NCBI RefSeq assembly: GCF_030272615.1
Contig: NC_081414.1
Coordinates: forward strand, 239,417,233-239,481,232
Origin: Cryptomeria japonica
Taxonomy: Eukaryota > Streptophyta > Pinopsida > Cupressales > Cupressaceae
Length of the DNA stretch: 64,000 nucleotides
Direction: 5' to 3'
Shown: one piece after another, positions 1 to 10,977 of the stretch
How the letters are laid out: every line of letters begins with the position of its first letter
Position numbering within the stretch: position 1 is the stretch's first letter
The notes under the pieces: generated by a model
The model's database searches: none
Seen by the model: the letters and a program-made list of their open reading frames with translations, nothing else
What the model was told of the DNA's origin: nothing
Position numbers and translations under genes: made by a program

Positions 1-333
1 GAATGTTTTTGTGGTTATGATCTTATGGTTGATTTGATTAACTACCTAACTATTTCTGATAAGGCATGATAATCGAAAGCATTGAGAAATGAAGTATGTT
101 GACATATGATAAAGCATTTGGATGTTTACAAGTTTAATGATGTTTACTGTTAAGTTGCTATAACAATTAACCGATTTTCTTATGAGTTTTCATCTTGAGA
201 GTGGTATTTCATTGATAGGTTTACTTTGTATGATTGAGATTGAGATTGGAAAATTTTGTATCAGTTTTTCTATTTACTGATTCACCCCCACCGCCCTCTC
301 AGTAATCTACCAGATACTTATTCTTTCATCATA
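1..333 (+). mobile_element. 3' tail of a Ty1/copia-type LTR, cut by window edge
   Basis: The stretch ends with a run of the form ATTCACCCCCACC followed by CCCTCTCAGTAAT (about 281-306). The same signature ends the copia LTR found at 31,871-31,914 and again at 38,030. The preceding AT-rich text is too diverged to align confidently. No primer-binding site follows, so this is more likely the end of a 3' LTR or a solo LTR than a 5' LTR. The exact 3' boundary (about 333) is a guess. Confidence 0.4.
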
Positions 334-339
334 TCATCA

Positions 340-1283
340 ATTGGAACACTGATATGGATAACCATATGATAGGGAGAAATGATATGTCGACATGGGTAGA
401 GAGGCACTGGATAACCATGTGATAGGGCGATTGGAATTGGAACATAGTAGATTGGCCTCTCCCAAGGCAAGAAAGATGATGCATATTGGAAAGATGGTTT
501 GGCCCCCATGTAGGCAATCTTTGGAACATATCAAGTGATTTGGCCCCCACCTAGGCAATATTGGAAAATAAGAAGATCAAGTGGTTTATCCCCCACCTAG
601 GCAAGAATGAAAAAGCAACTTGGCAAAAAAAAAGAATTGATACTAGAACTAAAAGAGAAAATGTAGATATGATGCCCCCCCCTTAGAATGATATGTGTGG
701 AAGGGATGTCATTTTAAGGAGAAGAGGAGTTGTGACACATCAACATAACAAGATGTTTCCATGAAATTCCACCAAGAGATAGTGATACATAAATATCCAC
801 GACAACAAAGGATGCAATGCAAGAGGACAGGGGGATCTAATAGTTTGGTGTTAGAACCCATAGCAGTGTCAAAGAGATATATAGTATCATTGCAAGATGG
901 GTATATCCTCATAGGACCAATTTTCTCGGATCTGAAGAAAGACACATGAAGACAGAGAAAATAAAAATTTGAGTCAACATGGAAGAAAGAAAAGAATGCC
1001 CTCAACGCTTTGCATTGTCCCTGAATGTCAAAAAGCAAGATATGAAAAATAAGGAGGTAAAAAAATAGAGGAATGTGCACAATATAAAATCCCCTATATC
1101 CGAGTACAAACAGAGTAACTCGGGTCCTCCAGGAGAGCACAACGGATAAAAATAGTCAACCTCTCGTATCCAAGTACCTACGAAGTAACCTGCGTCCTCT
1201 GGGAGGGAACAAATAGATAAATCAAGCATAGGGGAACACAACCACACACACATGCAAGCAAATGGAGATGAAAAATAAAAGTC
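340..1283. other. Non-coding stretch 3' of the minus-strand element
   Basis: Open frames here are short and have no recognisable domain. The stretch holds a short direct repeat of about 22 bp, TTTGGCCCCCACCTAGGCAA-like, at 496-517, 537-558 and 583-604. It lies just downstream of the stop of the minus-strand gag-protease-like ORF, so it is probably that element's 3' untranslated region and possibly a lost LTR. I could not find a copy of it on the other side of the ORF. Confidence 0.35.
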
Positions 1284-4200
1284 CTAACGATCAGCCCCTA
1301 GGAGGGGATCATATTGCAGGAGATCATCGTCCTCAAGAAGAGCTTCATCCTCCAAATCTAGGTCATAGGGAGAGGGGGGAGAGCTCGAAGAGGGACTATT
1401 GCAAGGACCTCATCGGGTGCCTCACCAACAGTGAGAGAAAGAGATGAAGCAACAACAATGTCTTCCTTTACAAGATTGGAGGAGGCGAGGGTCAATGATC
1501 ATGTGAAGATCGTAGACAAGGTCGAAATGTCCTCCAAGGAGCCGAACATATAAGCCTCAGAGGAGGAAGCAAGTGACTCACTTGGAGAAGATTGAATAAG
1601 GATAGGACTGCCAGCCTCTGGAAGAGGGGCAGTGCCAAACTCGGGAGAAGGCGAGGCCTTCTCGATCATGCAAACAAAAATAGGCAAACCAACAGGCACT
1701 GAGACAGGCAAAGGAATGGATGAAGAACATACTTGCAAAGATTTGCGTTATCAAAATTCTAGGACAGGGACCTATTCAAGCTTGCATTTAGACAGGATAG
1801 GAGTTTATGGTCACCTATCCACCGTAGCAAGCTGAAGGACCCTGGGAAAACTAGGATGCTGAAGCAGTTACAAAGAAGGTGGGGTAGACAAAGTCGTACT
1901 AGGCACCACCTATGTATGTGCCATGTCAAGGGGCCGAGACAAGCAAGGTATGTTTGGCAAAGAAGTTATAAGAGGTGGATCCAAGGAGGGAGCAATGAAA
2001 ACCTGCACCTGGTCAGGGGGAGGTTCATTAAAGGTCCTAAGAGCAGCTAGAAGCGAAACTGAAACTGATGCAGAAGTGGGAGTCATTGAAGGAATGGGCT
2101 TCGAAACTGTAGTGCTAGGTGTTAGAGCGCCACTAGCACACTGTAAGGCAACATCACGCTCTCGAGCTCAGGCCCATCACAAGCATTTACTCTCACACGC
2201 ACGTTGATTTCGATGGAGGTTGGGACCACCAACTAAAGCTAGAGAAGAGTCAGGAGAATCGTGTTCCATAGGAGAGGCCTCTAGGATTGGCTCAAGGATA
2301 GGAGAAGGCCTAACCAAGAAAACAAGAGGGACATCCTGAACGAGTAACACATTCACAGCAACAGGCACTCGACCTCGCTTCGCTCTAGGAGAGGGTTGAG
2401 GGATAGGAGACACCAACGTGGTCTATGATGTAAGTGCTAGCGGAGATGAAGGAGATCGAGACAAGCGCTTCCCTTTCACATAGCGAGATGGCCTAGGAAT
2501 ATCGGCCATGATAGGAAGCTCAAAGGGTGGGAAAGTCATGGATTTTGACAGCATGGATGCCTTTCCCATGGTTGCACTGTGCACAATCGCAAGAACGAAA
2601 GAAACCACTGGAGGCTATTTGGCCCTAGGTAGATGAGGAGGTCTTGGTGCGGGAGCGGGTTTAACCCTAGCCCCCTATGACGAAGGAGCATGTGGCACAA
2701 CCTGTTCCAAGACTGGGATCTCTAGTTCAGAAGTTGATGCAGCAGGCAACAAAGATACGACAGGTTGCATGGATGTAGAAGCCAACTCCCCCATCTTATA
2801 TTTATAATACGTACGGTATAAAAGGTCATCATGGGAGAGCATGGGTCCCACCTAAGCAGGCCAAAAGTGGTCCAAAGAGAATTCCCCACGAGAAATCAGA
2901 GGTCGCTAGCCTGTGTCCTAGATAACATGCACTACGCCCTCGTGAGGAAACTTTAAGCACTTGTGAACCACGGAAGGAACCACCTCCATGGTGGTAAACC
3001 AAGGTATCCCGAGTCTAACTTAAAAGAGCTCAGACTTGGGGATGATGGCAAAAACTGAGGACACTTCTTTGGGACCTATCATGATCATCAAGGTGATGTT
3101 GCCCAATGGGATGATAGAGAATCCATGGTGGGTACGCAAGGTAGTGCAACACTCGTCATAAACTGACCTATGCCATCCATTCATGAAAAGTGGCTCCTCT
3201 GTGATGACATGACTCTACTAGAGGGGTCAACCATCACACCTATGATAGTTTGATCATTCAATCAAGCAGGGATATAGAGAGGAGAAGACTCTTCGCAATA
3301 TGGGGCATCAAGCAGTGTGAATGAGATAAGAATGTCAGAGACATTCCCCTTTTGGGCAAGGTGGACGATAGGGGTGATGGTCACCATATTGACATATGGA
3401 CCACCATCCAAGGCCAGATCAGATATAGAAATCACATTTGTTGAGTGCAGAGGAAACGGATTGGTATAGATCTACAAGTCGCTATTGGTTTTATCCACAG
3501 ACTTGTTCAACTCGTGTTTCCTTGCATCAACTTTGATAGCCCCACTGTCAATGTGGTCTTGGACAATGTGTCTAAGATGATAACATCTTTTAGTGTCATG
3601 GCCAGGAACACAGTGTAGTAACAATACTTTGACCCATCGAACCAATGGGGGTAGGGTCAACTATCTGATAGAGGTTTAGGCTCAGGAAGGGTGCTCAAGT
3701 TGTCTCGCAACAACCGTTGCATGATACTCAAATAAAAGTTGTTCAATTTTGTGACGATTGAGAGGTAGCAATCAGAGGAGTAGCCGCTATATTAGCCACA
3801 AATTTATTCTTTTGAGATCCATCTAAGGACATGCGAGAAAAGGACCCACCATGAGGATTTGAAGAGGAGTCTCCGAACTATGTCATGATGTGTTGATAAT
3901 TGGTCAAGGTAGAGAACATGCTGGCAAAATTCTAATAGCGACTCAAGGACAACTTCTCCCTCAATGTCAGTTGCAGGTTGCCTATGAACATATGCTGCAA
4001 GTCGCTATCTGGTAGGGCAAAAGGGATCTTAGTTGAGATCGCATGATATCGTGAGATAAAATTCATCACCTTCTCATTTGGTTTCTGCTTACAATGACCA
4101 AGGTCTGATATGGTGACCTTGATACCTATGTTAGCCTAAAACCTCTTGAGAAAGAGGTCCATCAGCTGGTCAAAGGTGCAGATGGAGTGGTCAGGTAGAG

Positions 4201-5209
4201 AATTGTACCACTCCAATGTAATCCCTTTGAGGGAACGAGCAAACAACTTGAGGAGAACAAAGTCCAAATTGTGGTAGTCACTACACATGGTCATAAATGA
4301 ATCAATGTGAGTGTTTGGGTCACCATCTCCACTGAACCTATCAAACTTCAAAGATTTGACGACTGTTGGAAGGATGGTATTTAGGATAGTGATGTCTAAG
4401 GGGCTCTTCCTATAGTACGCAGGTGTAGATGATTGACCGAAAGCAGAAGCCAAGGAAGTGAGTTGCAACTGAAGTTGGCCCATGTTCTGCAATATAGTGT
4501 TCAGAACTGGGTTCGTAGGTGGAGGAGGAGGAGGTGGAGCACCACCACCTCCCCCGCCAGATGACATACCGGCTAATGTGGTACTAGCAGAGACAACTAC
4601 ACTAGTCAAATCACTAGCCATGCCCATGTAACCTAAAGGAATAGAGGAGACACCGATACTCAGGATGGTGGAATCCACCATGCAGGATCCCATCCTTAGG
4701 ATGCTAACATCGACCTGGGACCCAAATGGATCAGACTAGGTGTCCACAGGGGGTACCTCGGCTAGGGGCAAATAGATTTTAACAGTCATGGATAAGGTCC
4801 TTAGCATCTCTTGGTCTCTCCTGTCGGATATCAACATATCTCTCAATGTGCTAATGACATTCTCGGCTTGGGGGAGGATGTTCTCTCGGTTCAAGAATCC
4901 CTAAAAATCTTTCAGATTCTACTCTAAAAAATTGATCTACTCAAAATTGATAGAGATGACATAATCATGATTGATAGGAGGGGAAGAAGAAGCAGAACTC
5001 CTAAGAGAGTTAGCCTGCGAATTAGAAGGAGAAGGCCCCCCAGTTAGAATAGACTCCAAACTATGAGAGGTCAAGAACTCATTGGGATCGTATGACTATC
5101 CACCCTACATGGTGCTAGGTATAGGAGGACTGTAACGATCAGGAGTGAAGCTCGTCCCGGATGACCTCTTGACTACGGCTCCTATCGCAGTCTGGGTCGT
5201 AAAGCTCAT
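1284..5209 (-). pseudogene. Degenerate gag-protease-like ORF of a non-autonomous Tat-type element
   Basis: This is one long decayed reading frame of about 1,300 codons. The likely start is the ATG at 5207-5209 and the natural stop is at 1284-1286. The N-terminal third contains a Pro run and then a Ty3-type gag core (about 4,136-4,420; motif RFSGDGDPNTHIDSFMTM, then WYNSLP). Next comes a histidine/cysteine knuckle remnant in another frame (3,472-3,660). A Tat-type protease end follows (about 2,870-3,020, PWFTTMEVVPSVV). After that comes a long Pro/Ser-rich tail (about 2,800-1,450) and an acidic C-terminus (LEDEALLEDDDLL). No reverse transcriptase, RNase H or integrase follows. Frame is shared at 5209, 4693, 2989, 2608, 2416 and 1738, with indels near 3,450-3,850 and 1,350. 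Several premature stops are TAG where CAG is expected. The gag/protease assignment is by motif; the tail has no family I recognise. Confidence 0.6.
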
Positions 5210-5995
5210 AAGTTGATCGACAACCAAATCGCAGAACAGGCACACCTATGCAAGTCTTTGGAAGAATATGTAGGACTATCTTGTTTTGATGAAAACGCAA
5301 AAGGGAAAAAGGTGTTTACTTTTTTACTCTTTTTTTTTTTAATTTTAAATTTTTGAGTTTTTAAATGAGTGCGATGAAAAGTAAAACAGCTATGCTAAGT
5401 TTGGAAAAGGAAAAGCAATAAAGCAACTAAGCTATACTAGAAAAAGAAAACACACACGAATCCCCCTTCACGTCAAGTTCACCAAAATTTAATGGAGGGA
5501 ATTTGTCACCTCAAGGATGATGAATCCTTAAGGACAAATCGTCCTTTCGATTACCTCTTTGAATAGGTGCAACGTTGAGCCAAGGGATAACATAATCATG
5601 CAAGGAATGTCAAACGCTCAAGAGAAATCTTTGGACGGCTTTGCAGAGCCTATGTCTATAGGACGAGATCACAGATCAAGGATTCCATCATGCTACACTA
5701 TCGTCCTATACGGATGGAGTACAGAGTCTGAGCAGAAATCTCATGACTTGTTGACAAAACTTGTAGATTAGCAAAATAATACTAAAATGTATGGAAAACA
5801 TAGATCACGAAGTGGAATGAGAAGAGTGCTAAAAGGACGAAGGAATCTCACAAGCGGTCCACGCTATGAGGCCTCCCGCAAGATAGTCTCTTCTCCACGA
5901 AGCTATGCCTACACACATGCAAGAGAGAAAATGTTGGGGGTTGTGTTTTGGAGCCTGCCTAAGTCAAACCCCCATTTTGGTGTTTCCACCTCCAC
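5210..5995 (-). mobile_element. Putative 5' leader and LTR of the minus-strand element
   Basis: This lies immediately upstream (minus sense) of the gag-like ORF. Read on the minus strand, TTTTGGTGAACTTGACG (about 5,474-5,490) resembles a primer-binding-site region. Near 5,970-5,990 the minus strand reads GGAAACACCAAAATGGGGG, which resembles the start of Tat-type LTRs. That would make an LTR of roughly 500 bp. No matching second LTR was found on the left side, so both boundaries are tentative. Confidence 0.3.
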
Positions 5996-6611
5996 GGACA
6001 ACCCTAGATAGCCACGAGAAAGGAAGAGGATAAAGAAGATGATAAAGAAGAATGCAAAGATGATGCTATGTTATTCAATAATTGGAAAGTAAATGAGATG
6101 TCGTAAATGCAAGATAGAGTTATATTACTCCCCTAATGCTTGGCAAGTGTTAGTGTGCTTGATGAACTCGGTAGCTTCACAATGCTGCAATAATGGTGGT
6201 AATATCTCCAAGAGCTTCAATCTCCAAAAGCAAGTCTTCAATCCACCAAAAGGATCCCGTGGAAATGTCCCGAGACCAAAGATATAGGCTAAGGGATGAA
6301 TCTGGATGTCGATGGTCGCGTAGGGAGGCATTACGATTCCTTCCAACCATGGGTCGTAACGTCCCAATGGCCACCTACTGGCTGGCAGGTTAGCGGGATG
6401 GTAGCGCGCTGCGCGGATGTCTCTGCACCGCATCTGCATTCGTGAACCTGTTAGGTTGGCAGAATTGATAATTCTTCTAGGGAAGCTAGTCATGGACTTC
6501 TTTGGTGGACAAAAGGACAAGTTGGCGGACTTGTCCTCCAAGCAGCGTGGGGGAGACGCCACATGTCGCAATTGCCACTAAATGTGATGAGGCTAATATT
6601 TTCAACTCTAC
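5996..6611. other. Unassigned intergenic stretch
   Basis: No gene, RNA or repeat boundary could be supported. Overlapping short open frames on both strands (for example 6,125-6,571) have no recognisable domain and low-complexity composition. The stretch is somewhat richer in GC than its neighbours around 6,300-6,440. Confidence 0.3.
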
Positions 6612-6612
6612 A

Positions 6613-6658
<46 letters not shown>

Positions 6659-6767
6659 GTGATGATCTAGACAATGGAGAGAGAATAAGAGAGGAAGAGA
6701 GAAAACAAAGAGGGGAAGAAAGATAGATATGAGGGTAATGAGATAAGGAGGGAGAGACCTAGGTATG

Positions 6768-6806
<39 letters not shown>

Positions 6807-6950
6807 GTGTAAGGAGGAAAAGTGAGGTAGGGAGGGAGAAAGGTGGAAGAGACCTAGAGAGGGGAGAGAGAGAAGATACAGAGAGAGATGGGTCTAGAGT
6901 TTGGGGGAGATAAAGAGAGTGATAAATAGAGCGAAATAATATTGATAGGA
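6612..6950. repeat. AT/AG microsatellites in a purine-rich tract
   Basis: An (AT)n run at about 6,612-6,632 passes directly into an (AG)n run at about 6,633-6,658. A second (GA)n run occupies about 6,770-6,802. The sequence between and after them is almost entirely purine on the plus strand. The open frames that cross the tract on both strands are consequences of the repeat and are not genes. Confidence 0.9.
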
Positions 6951-6959
6951 GCATGCTAA

Positions 6960-8330
6960 TTACTAAAATATGGTTGTCTAAAAATTTATATATGGTCTTC
7001 TAAAATCTAGAATCTACATAATAACTCCTAGAGATCTAAAACAAATCTCAAACATCCTACCAATATATACATGAAATATAACTTAAACTATATGAAAGGA
7101 AAAAATACACATTGAAATGTGACTTATAATATATTTTTAATGTAACATTTTTGCTAGGAGATTGAGTTTGGTGAGTGCCCATTTTTTCATTTGGTAAGAC
7201 CAATATTTAGTTCTCACCAAATGTCTTGCAATAAGAAATACCAACCCTTTGCATTTGGATTTGCCTTGGGCATCCAAGGGTTGGATGACCATTTCGTGCC
7301 AATGACACGTTTTTATGAAAATATTAAAAAAAATCACATTTTTGGCTACTCTATCTATTAGGTTTGCATGTGTTTCAATGAAAATAAAAAAAATACCACG
7401 ATAATGTTAATCTCTTTCTTAGCTATCAAACCATGTGATTTTTTTTTCATGTTTTGATTTTTTTAAGGTTTTCTTCTTTAATTTTTTTTGTTAGTGTGTC
7501 CATTTTTTTAATCAAAAACCAACATGTGTTGTTTTGGGTATAGTTTTTAATCCTTCATCGAATTTTGAAACGAAATACATTTTTAATAACTAGACTACAT
7601 TCTACACGTATTGAAAAAAAGTTTTGATTTTTTATTAGTTTTATATAATTTTAGGGGGTAGTATGCTGAAATTTTTATTTTTCATGTGTCCACTTTGAAA
7701 ATTAGTAAAAAAATATATATTCCATTAAAATCTAGCTAAAATATCTAACATAAACTACATGGTGTTAGCTAATTTCTCACTAGAGTGATTTTAAAAATTC
7801 TCTTAAAAAGTGGACATTTTAGGGAGAGGGCACAACATACGCTATGTTAAGTTTTTTGGATAAAAATAGGACCACTTTGTGTGGCCCCCCTTTTGAAACC
7901 CTTAATCTCTACCATTTTCAAAAAACATTAGTAGTTCATAAAGTGGATTTTGAACTGTACAACTCTTGTTCTTGTTGCATATTTAAATTTTGAGTGTAAC
8001 GATCTTCAATGTCTTGTTGAAGTTCAGACTTTTCTTATTTTAGAAGAAAAAAAAGTGGCATCTTAAGACCCCATTTTGGTACCACATATGGTGCACATAC
8101 TCCAACACATGCTCACACAGGTGTGAACACACCTATCCTCTTCCTCATGCCAAGTGTCATTTTCACAAGGCTCCCCCTTGCGACACTTGTCACAAGACCA
8201 AGCCTCTATCATCTCCTTCAATTTTGATCCTTCATTCCTCAGAGCATCGTGACCCTCCATTTCAGCATCTAGAAATCCATAACTTGGAGCTTATAGCCTT
8301 CAGTATCATCCACTTCATGCACACTAAACT
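6960..8330. other. AT-rich stretch with no supported gene
   Basis: Long poly-T and poly-A runs alternate with AT-rich text. The minus-strand frame at 8,063-8,260 encodes a Cys-rich 65-residue peptide, but it lacks a signal peptide, flanking coding sequence or a recognisable family. I see no promoter or RNA gene that I could defend. Confidence 0.4.
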
Positions 8331-8337
8331 TACAATA

Positions 8338-8790
8338 TTTTCATTATCAAACTCTCACATTTTCTAAGGTTAAGTTGTTTGGAGAGCTATCCACATTCCA
8401 AACCTTTTGAGAGAAAAACAAGTGAAAAGGGTGTATCACTTCATCTCAATCAAGAAGGATTGGAAAGGAAGAAGTCTAAAGATAATTATGTTGAGTTGAT
8501 ATTATCTTGTGTTTGCATGTCTTTTCCTCCTATTCTCATTATCAAACTCTTACATTTGTTAAGGTTATATTATTTGGAGAACTATCTATATTCAAACTCA
8601 TTAGAAAAATGAATCAAGTGAGAAGGGTGCATCATTTCAACTCAATCACATTCCAAGCCTTTTGAAATACAAATCAACTGGAAAAAGTGTATCACTTCAA
8701 CTCAATCAAAAAGTGAAAAGGAAGTCTTGAGATAATTATGTTGAGTTAATATTATCTTATGTCCGCATGTGTTTTACATTTTCACTATCT
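8338..8790. repeat. Diverged local duplications, about 100-200 bp
   Basis: Three related blocks begin near 8,338, 8,537 and 8,649. Shared text includes CTCATTATCAAACTCT, GTGTATCACTTCA, CAACTCAATCA and GATAATTATGTTGAGTTGATA. The copies are partial and diverged, which suggests old unequal duplication in non-coding DNA. No terminal inverted repeats or target-site duplication are visible. Confidence 0.65.
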
Positions 8791-8799
8791 TCACTATTG

Positions 8800-10060
8800 A
8801 CCCACCTATCAAAAAACTTTCATATGTCTAAGTAAAAAATTTAAACACTGACAAATCCAAATAAACAAAAGCACCCCAAGTAAAACTTTTTAAAAAGTAT
8901 CTCATGGAACACCTTTGATAGGAGTCATCATTCTTTTATGCACCCAAACCAACAATGCTAGGGCGCAAGACCATTTTTAACTTGATAAAATTGTTGTTGG
9001 TACACTCTCATTTGGCCACGTTTTACATGTCATGCAATGAATCCATCGTTTCAGTCAATTCCACATTTCTGGATTGATGTTCATGCATTTACCCCGAGGA
9101 TTTCTCCTGTTCTGAATTGATGTCCATTCATTCTCATTTCCATCAAAGGACAATTACTACTGTTCTATTTGATGTGAAATGCAAGCACAAGATGATGTGA
9201 AATGCATACACAAGAGGGCACCGAAGTCTTTATCATCAAAGACTTTTGCAGGGTTGCTGTAAGCCCCCACCCATACATGTTTAAAACTTGTCGGAGGTTC
9301 ATATCCACATCTTTCAACAACTGTCTTTGCTGACTATGAATCTTGAATCCAGTTGTTCTTGATAATATTTTTCAACGGTCTGAATTCACAGCATTCAGAG
9401 GAAATGGCAGACTGATAATCCACATGGAACAAATTCCTGGCAGTAAAAACCAAAATTTCCCTTGAAAGTCCGACAAAATGATAGGCAAGGCGGCCCCAAA
9501 TGAAATGCCTGAGTTGGGTCCGTATATTCTCCTTTTGATAGTGAAATTATGATTATTTTTTGAAGACCCATTCAAACAAAATTCTCAAAAAAATCTCCAA
9601 TCTATAATATTTTTTTCTAGAGGTCACAATTCAATGAACAGTGGCTAGGGATGATCTTATCAGTTCATAGTTTCCAGTCAAAAGTATCATCTTTTCTATT
9701 GTGGGTATTGGGATAATGTGATAGTTAAGTTGTGGTGTTATTATTTTTGTCATCAAAGATCAAATCTTGCTAATGTGTTATTGTTGAGTATCTATAATGG
9801 AGAAGAGGTCAAGGTTCCCATTTGTGACCTACTCCGAATCTAAGACATTTACCCAAAAAAATGAATAATGAAAAACAAATTCTCAAAAATTATTCTAATC
9901 TGTAATATTTTTATTCATACGTTACAAGTCAATGAACTGTGGATGGGGATGATCTCATATTCTATGCTGCTATTATGGGGTCCTGAAGCATGAGGAGATT
10001 TTACTTATGGGTGTCAATTAGGTGGTTTATGTCCACTTTTGTTGCTCTTCATGATGCTTT
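8800..10060. other. Non-coding DNA with dispersed internal duplication
   Basis: No coding region is supported. Segments at about 9,575-9,650 and 9,880-9,955 share CAAAATTCTCAAAAA, TATAATATTTTT and CAATGAAC-GTGG. The segment 9,660-9,760 (TCATAGTTTCCAGTCAAAAG, then ATAATGTGAT) reappears in diverged form at about 10,448-10,545. These look like remnants of duplications upstream of the oxygenase gene. Confidence 0.4.
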
Positions 10061-10071
10061 TGGTCTAATAG

Positions 10072-10195
10072 GCTTCATGCTATGCCAATTTGAACTTGTT
10101 CGATCTATACAATTATGACCTTATAATGTGATTGCTTCATGCTATGCCAATTTGAACTTGTTCGATCTATACAATTATGACCTTATAATGTGATT
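10072..10195. repeat. Perfect 62-bp tandem duplication
   Basis: The 62-bp unit beginning GCTTCATGCTATGCCAATTT occurs at 10,072-10,133 and again at 10,134-10,195 without a difference that I can find. Perfect identity among decayed surroundings suggests a recent duplication, or an assembly artefact. It lies about 0.8 kb upstream of the oxygenase start codon. Confidence 0.95.
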
Positions 10196-10257
10196 GCTTT
10201 CTCTGTTCTAATTGCTGTTTTTGTTTCTGTATTCTTGATCTATACATTAGGCCATTG

Positions 10258-10440
10258 CTGATTGTTGGCCTTCTATGGTAGACTCAATCAAGAGGGTCCA
10301 ATAGATAGTGGTTGACCTGTAGTGGACATCGGCGGTTCAAGTCCATTTATCTCCATCCCACGATGATTTTGAAGAGCAGAATGGTTAGAATCAGCAATTT
10401 TATCTATGATTTATCATTCATAAACGTTGATAAGATGCTT
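10258..10440 (+). other. Degraded plastid rRNA-operon spacer inserted in nuclear DNA (NUPT)
   Basis: Three collinear blocks match what I recall of the plastid spacer just upstream of rrn23 (trnA side). They are GTTGGCCTTCTATGGTAGA (from 10,264), CGGCGGTTCAAGTCCATTTA (from 10,330, normally followed by TCTCCA) and CTATGATTTATCATTCATAA (from 10,404, then CGTTGATAAGAT). Differences from the remembered plastid text are mainly C-to-T and G-to-A. The tRNA-like GGTTCAAGTCC is part of this spacer and not a nuclear tRNA gene. The match is from memory and not from a search; the ends are approximate. Confidence 0.65.
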
Positions 10441-10881
10441 TCATGTCACTTCATAGTTTCAATTCAAAAATATTTATTCTTTTTATTATGAATATTGGCA
10501 TAATGTGATTATTAAATTGTGGTATTATTGTTTTTGTCGTCAAAGTTCCCAAAATATTGTTGGATCCCTATTTTGACTTCACCATATATATCTCTGAATT
10601 CAAAACATTTACCAAGTAGTGGAGAACTCCTGTCTGTATTTGATTGGCACATACCTATTGTCGGCCAGCTATGTTGAATTACTCCTACATTTGGTAGCGT
10701 TGGCGGCTACAATTTGAATGGCAGATTGAGTACAAGTCATCAAAATACAGGTCAAAATTGCTTTCGCATACGTAGCCGACCAGAGACTTCAAAGTGATTG
10801 TCACGGGCTAATTGACCGCCAGTAGTTTCGAGGTGCTTTCCTCCCTGGTATCACTTGTACTATTCACCCATGCAAATCTTC

Positions 10882-10889
10882 TATAAATT
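10882..10889 (+). promoter_or_regulatory. Probable TATA box of the oxygenase gene
   Basis: TATAAATT lies 89-96 bp before the ATG at 10,978. A transcription start about 30 bp further on would give a 5' leader of roughly 60 bp, normal for a plant gene. No other TATA-like motif lies as close. Confidence 0.55.
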
Positions 10890-10977
10890 TAGACCTTCTG
10901 TGACAAATGGTGTATACTCCACTTTTGAGCTTCTTGTGTGGTAGTGGATGAATCTATCTAGACAATAGTCAAAAGTT

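Noticed and set aside
709-1253. Minus-strand hydrophobic open frames suggesting membrane proteins
   Set aside because: They lie beyond the stop of the gag-protease-like ORF in T-rich sequence, in inconsistent frames and without homologous motifs.
6502-6954. Arg/Glu- and Ser/Leu-repeat proteins on both strands
   Set aside because: These are translations of AG/GA microsatellites.
8063-8260. Cys-rich small protein on the minus strand
   Set aside because: It has no signal peptide, no family I recognise and no neighbouring exons; 65 codons can occur by chance here.
10321-10350. Nuclear tRNA gene suggested by GGTTCAAGTCC
   Set aside because: No cloverleaf can be completed, and the surrounding blocks match a plastid rRNA spacer.
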